Positions 14,765 through 17,023 of a DNA stretch of 17,023 nt are shown here, piece by piece. How positions within the stretch are numbered: the stretch's first letter is position 1; each line of letters starts with the position of its first letter. The translations under genes and the position numbers were made by a program. The notes under the pieces were generated by a model. It did no database searches. It worked only from the letters and a program-made list of their open reading frames with translations, and was not told the DNA's origin. Source of the stretch: Colivivens sp964452915 (lineage in GTDB: Bacteria; Bacteroidota; Bacteroidia; Bacteroidales; Bacteroidaceae); NCBI GenBank assembly GCA_964452915.1, contig CAYVNW010000048.1, forward strand, positions 1-17,023, in the 5' to 3' direction.

Positions 14765-14856
14765 AGAATGTGATACGAATACTTGTAATTTTGATACAAT
14801 ATTTTTTATAAAATTAAATTCATTTATATTTGCGGCATCATTCGCCACGATCGAAT
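14765..14856 (+). repeat. Promoter-bearing direct repeat, copy 1
   Basis: This 92-nt segment recurs at 16931-17023 with two substitutions (G14770 against T16936; A14781 against G16947) and one extra T in a T-run. It contains a -7 element, TATATTTG (14825-14832), and upstream of it two TGATAC boxes exactly 21 bp apart (14771-14776 and 14792-14797). Past the -7 element is a small inverted repeat, ATTCG/CGAAT (14840-14844 and 14852-14856). It is the control region of the NVEALA gene. Confidence 0.9.
14802..14832 (+). promoter_or_regulatory. Promoter of the NVEALA cassette
   Basis: TTTT (14802-14805) stands 19 nt before TATATTTG (14825-14832), a full match to the -7 consensus with a one-base-off -33 element. 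Transcription would start near 14840 and leave an A/T-rich leader of about 110 nt before the ATG at 14949, long for this window. Confidence 0.6.
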
Positions 14857-14948
14857 ATTCAAAGCAAAGATATATATCAACAACTAATAACTGAATACAG
14901 TAATTATAATACATGATTCAAATAATCACAAATTAAAAATTCACAGTT

Positions 14949-15290
14949 ATGAAGAAATTAATCAAACGGGCTTTAGTTTCCACTATTGCAGTCGCAGCAA
15001 TTGCGGGTGCGTACAAGTCCTATGCGGACTACCAACAAGAGAAAGAGAGTGACATGGTCATGCAGAACATTGAGGCATTGACGGGAGACGATGTGACGAT
15101 TCACACCTATGTGCAGGCTAAATGCTATATGGGTGAGACAAGCATTCCTTTAATACAAGTTAAAGCTTATATTTGCCCCAAAGGAACGGAGCCATGGGAT
15201 GGAGGCGACAGACTGGATTGTCCTAAGAATATGTCAGAGAAAGCCAATATTCTGACTACATTGAGTTATTGTATTTCAGAAGTAAAGTAA
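14949..15290 (+). CDS. NVEALA-family small exported protein or peptide precursor
   Basis: A 113-aa protein. The N-terminus is basic and then hydrophobic (MKKLIKRALVSTIAVAAIAGAY), a signal-like leader. The family motif follows at residues 40-48 (NIEALTGDD, a variant of NVEALA). The mature part contains four cysteines (Cys59, Cys76, Cys91, Cys108) spaced 17, 15 and 17, which could form two disulfides. NVEALA proteins are short Bacteroidales precursors of unknown function, usually beside propeller lipoproteins as here. At 113 aa it is longer than many members. The gene is first in a three-gene unit (next start after 10 nt), behind a promoter segment repeated after the cassette. A secreted Cys-bridged peptide is my inference; no activity can be read from the sequence. 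Confidence 0.75.
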   Translation: MKKLIKRALVSTIAVAAIAGAYKSYADYQQEKESDMVMQNIEALTGDDVTIHTYVQAKCYMGETSIPLIQVKAYICPKGTEPWDGGDRLDCPKNMSEKANILTTLSYCISEVK

Positions 15291-15300
15291 CCGGACGATC

Positions 15301-16371
15301 ATGAACAGACAGGTTACATTTGGTTTCATCCTTTGCGCCATCATTACAGCTTCCTGTCGGAAAACGGAGTATTATAAACCCGATGAACTGCGCCAGGTTG
15401 AGTATGGCGCTGTATCAGACACTCTAACGGAATCAACCATTCTGGAAGAGTCAGGAGCCATCAACGGGCTGTATTACATGGAACCCTACCTTATATTGAC
15501 AAACCAAAATACAGAGAGTATCATACAGTTGATGGACACACGCTCTGACTCCGTCGTCTCTTCGTTCGGACACATAGGCCATGCAAGGAACGAGTTCCTG
15601 TTCACACCAAAGATATACAACGCATCCGACGGACGGATATATGTGGAGGACGGACAAAACGCCAAGGTAATAAATTTATACAAGACCCTGGACGAAGGGA
15701 GGTGTGTAATAGAAAAAACATCTGGCGACAATCCTCCGACTTCGTTAGACGGCGTTTACATGATAGAAGGCGGTAAGAATCTCGTATATCACGCTCCAAG
15801 TTGCATTGATGCACGTGACGGAAAATGGACTCCACCGTTTTTTGAACTCGATGACGAAGACGGCAGTACTATAAAACAATGGCACATTTATCCCGACATA
15901 CCGGAAACTGCCTATGACGCAGCAAAGTTGTCGTTGTATTACAATCAGATCTATGTGTCTCCGGACCGCACCAAGGTGTTGGAAATGCTACGGTTCAACG
16001 ACATTATAAACCTGTTTGACCTACGGTCGATGCGATGCATCGGAGTGCAGGGTGACGAGAATGAGACCTTCGGAAAAATGATCGAAGTGACCGCAAAGCG
16101 GTTCGCTGAAGCCCTCACCATCTTCAACGTGACAGCATGCGTGTCAGACACGGGGATTATTCTTTTGAGGGATGGCAGGAAGGCGGGAGATGTAAGCGTG
16201 ACACCCGACGATAACGGCTGTTCCTCGGTTGCCGTTCTCGACTGGGACGGGAACCTGCTCGGTGAATATGCAGTACCCCGTCGCCTGCAGTGCATCGCGT
16301 ACGACGAAAAGTCACATGCTCTGTACGGCTTAGGCGTGGAAAATGGACTGTATAAATATACCCTGCATTAA
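15301..16371 (+). CDS. Lipoprotein of the BF3164/TolB-like six-bladed beta-propeller type
   Basis: A 356-aa protein with a lipoprotein signal (MNRQVTFGFILCAIITASC, Cys19). The body consists of repeating beta units expected for a propeller: SGAINGLYYMEPYLILTNQN, SIIQLMDTRSDSVVSSFG, GHARNEFLFTPKIY with the family-typical 'G-x2-G-x-A/P-x-E-F' turn, DGRIYVEDGQNAKVINLY, and at the end NGCSSVAVLDWDGNLLGEY and HALYGLGVENGLYKYTL. Such lipoproteins accompany NVEALA genes across Bacteroidales and are thought to sit in the periplasm or on the cell surface as binding proteins; the ligand is unknown. It lies 10 nt after the NVEALA gene and 12 nt before the thioredoxin-like gene, so the three are surely cotranscribed. 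No truncation or frameshift is seen. Confidence 0.78.
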   Translation: MNRQVTFGFILCAIITASCRKTEYYKPDELRQVEYGAVSDTLTESTILEESGAINGLYYMEPYLILTNQNTESIIQLMDTRSDSVVSSFGHIGHARNEFLFTPKIYNASDGRIYVEDGQNAKVINLYKTLDEGRCVIEKTSGDNPPTSLDGVYMIEGGKNLVYHAPSCIDARDGKWTPPFFELDDEDGSTIKQWHIYPDIPETAYDAAKLSLYYNQIYVSPDRTKVLEMLRFNDIINLFDLRSMRCIGVQGDENETFGKMIEVTAKRFAEALTIFNVTACVSDTGIILLRDGRKAGDVSVTPDDNGCSSVAVLDWDGNLLGEYAVPRRLQCIAYDEKSHALYGLGVENGLYKYTLH

Positions 16372-16383
16372 AACGCCAAATAC

Positions 16384-16929
16384 ATGAAACTGTTTACATC
16401 TCTCTTACTCGCAGTGTCGCTGCTGTCATGTGGCAGCAGCGACAAAAACAGGGTAGCAAAGGAGGTCAAGGCGTTGACGGGAAGGCACATCGTATTCCCC
16501 GAAGGCTACATGCCACTGCCAGTGCGCGACTCCTTATACGCTGACTCCCTGCTGGGAATGGACGTGAAAATCGTATCATATATAGACAATCTGCCATGCA
16601 CCTCATGCGGTGTGAAGATGTTGCGGTCGTGGATAAGGAGAACAGAACTTATATGTCCGGACGCCGCATTCCTGATAGTCGTACAAACAACCGAGAGGGA
16701 CACATTGCTCCAATATGCCGATTCCATGCACTTGTCCGTCCCGCTTCTATACTACGACAGCGACGTGTTCGGCAGGGTCAACGGACTTGACGCGCTGGCG
16801 CGCAACAAGACATTCTTACTCGACAGATACGACAACATCATACTTGTGGGAGAGCCGTTCTACAACGAAAAACTATCCACACTCTACAAGAAAAGGGTAA
16901 AATCCCTGCTTGACGAGTATGCCAAGTGA
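16384..16929 (+). CDS. Thioredoxin-like lipoprotein with a CxxC motif
   Basis: A 181-aa protein with a short lipoprotein signal (MKLFTSLLLAVSLLSC, Cys16). After the segment EVKALTGRHIVFPEGY, which matches a recurring 'x-G-x-x-I-x-F-P' opening in related Bacteroidales proteins, comes a thioredoxin-type core: VKIVSYIDNLPCTSCGVKML with Cys72-Thr-Ser-Cys75 at the expected active-site place, then AFLIVVQT, then VPLLYYDSDVF, and the late strand pair NKTFLLDRYDNIILVGEPFYN. The core is compatible with a redox-active or redox-derived domain in the periplasm; the proline usually preceding the last strands of thioredoxins is not obvious. It is the third gene of the cassette and is followed at once by the repeated promoter segment. 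It may oxidise, reduce or isomerise cysteines of the upstream four-Cys protein, but that is only inferred. Confidence 0.72.
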   Translation: MKLFTSLLLAVSLLSCGSSDKNRVAKEVKALTGRHIVFPEGYMPLPVRDSLYADSLLGMDVKIVSYIDNLPCTSCGVKMLRSWIRRTELICPDAAFLIVVQTTERDTLLQYADSMHLSVPLLYYDSDVFGRVNGLDALARNKTFLLDRYDNIILVGEPFYNEKLSTLYKKRVKSLLDEYAK

Positions 16930-16930
16930 A

Positions 16931-17023
16931 AGAATTTGATACGAATGCTTGTAATTTTGATACAATATTTTTTTATAAAATTAAATTCATTTATATTTGC
17001 GGCATCATTCGCCACGATCGAAT
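16931..17023 (+). repeat. Promoter-bearing direct repeat, copy 2 (cut by the window edge)
   Basis: Near-identical to 14765-14856 (two substitutions and one inserted T). It includes the two TGATAC boxes 21 bp apart (16937-16942 and 16958-16963), the -7 element TATATTTG (16992-16999) and the ATTCG/CGAAT pair. It starts 2 nt after the stop codon of the CxxC lipoprotein gene and runs to the last base, so its right end is unknown. By analogy it should drive another NVEALA-type gene beginning about 90 nt outside the window. Confidence 0.9.
16992..16999 (+). promoter_or_regulatory. Promoter -7 element of a probable second cassette
   Basis: TATATTTG in the second copy of the direct repeat, a full match to TAnnTTTG. 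The gene it serves lies beyond the right edge. Confidence 0.6.

Noticed and set aside
15069..16488. Shared ALTG string in the NVEALA protein (residues 43-46) and in the CxxC lipoprotein (residues 30-33), as a sign of a common processing site
   Set aside because: Four residues are too few. In the CxxC protein the string belongs to the segment leading into the thioredoxin-like core and lies at a different distance from the signal peptide.
1..17023. Mobile elements, CRISPR arrays, tRNA or rRNA genes
   Set aside because: No transposase, integrase or terminal inverted repeats, no regularly spaced repeat array, and no tRNA- or rRNA-like sequence was found by eye; the only long direct repeat is the promoter segment at 14765 and 16931.

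Overview
This window comes from a member of the Bacteroidota, most likely the order Bacteroidales. Three things point there: a complete type IX secretion (Por/Gld) core, promoters of the Bacteroides form (TTTG, about 20 nt, then TAnnTTTG), and families largely confined to that order (NVEALA peptides, DUF3244 proteins, TolB-like propeller lipoproteins). I cannot assign a genus from this sequence alone.

Layout. At 1-206 there is the 3' end of an unrecognised gene. A lone promoter-like element and a weak small ORF follow at 308-575, running into the 3' end of a minus-strand nucleoside:proton symporter (nupG-like, 424-1707). A divergent promoter region (1708-1880) separates nupG from a plus-strand run that looks like one transcription unit: a 7TM HD-domain cyclic-di-AMP phosphodiesterase (1881-3974), then porP/sprF, gldK, gldL, gldM and gldN (3987-9984), and finally a zinc-ribbon single-pass membrane protein (10016-10786). 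Most gaps are 12-73 nt. asd (aspartate-semialdehyde dehydrogenase, 10940-11995) has its own promoter and converges on a minus-strand gene for a TPR lipoprotein with a transmembrane helix, a coiled coil and a C-terminal helix-turn-helix (12026-13687).

The right end is an accessory region. Divergent from the TPR/HTH gene is a small secreted DUF3244 protein (13982-14404). The 294-nt gap between them holds three copies of ATGAAACA, two as a perfect 10-bp tandem repeat just upstream of the DUF3244 promoter. Next is a GC-rich, hairpin-forming non-coding stretch (about 14395-14600), then a three-gene cassette: an NVEALA-family precursor (14949-15290), a propeller lipoprotein (15301-16371) and a thioredoxin-like CxxC lipoprotein (16384-16929). 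The 92-nt promoter segment in front of this cassette recurs almost unchanged directly after it, at the window's right edge, so a second cassette probably begins just outside.

How the genes may work together. GldL/GldM form the inner-membrane motor, GldK/GldN the periplasmic ring, and PorP/SprF an outer-membrane component of the type IX system. The HD phosphodiesterase ties that operon to cyclic-di-AMP. In the accessory region I infer an envelope peptide/sensor system: a Cys-containing precursor, a propeller, a thiol-disulfide lipoprotein and a possible one-protein transmembrane regulator. That functional link is a hypothesis based on gene order, promoter repeats and protein architecture. No insertion sequence, tRNA, rRNA or CRISPR array was seen.
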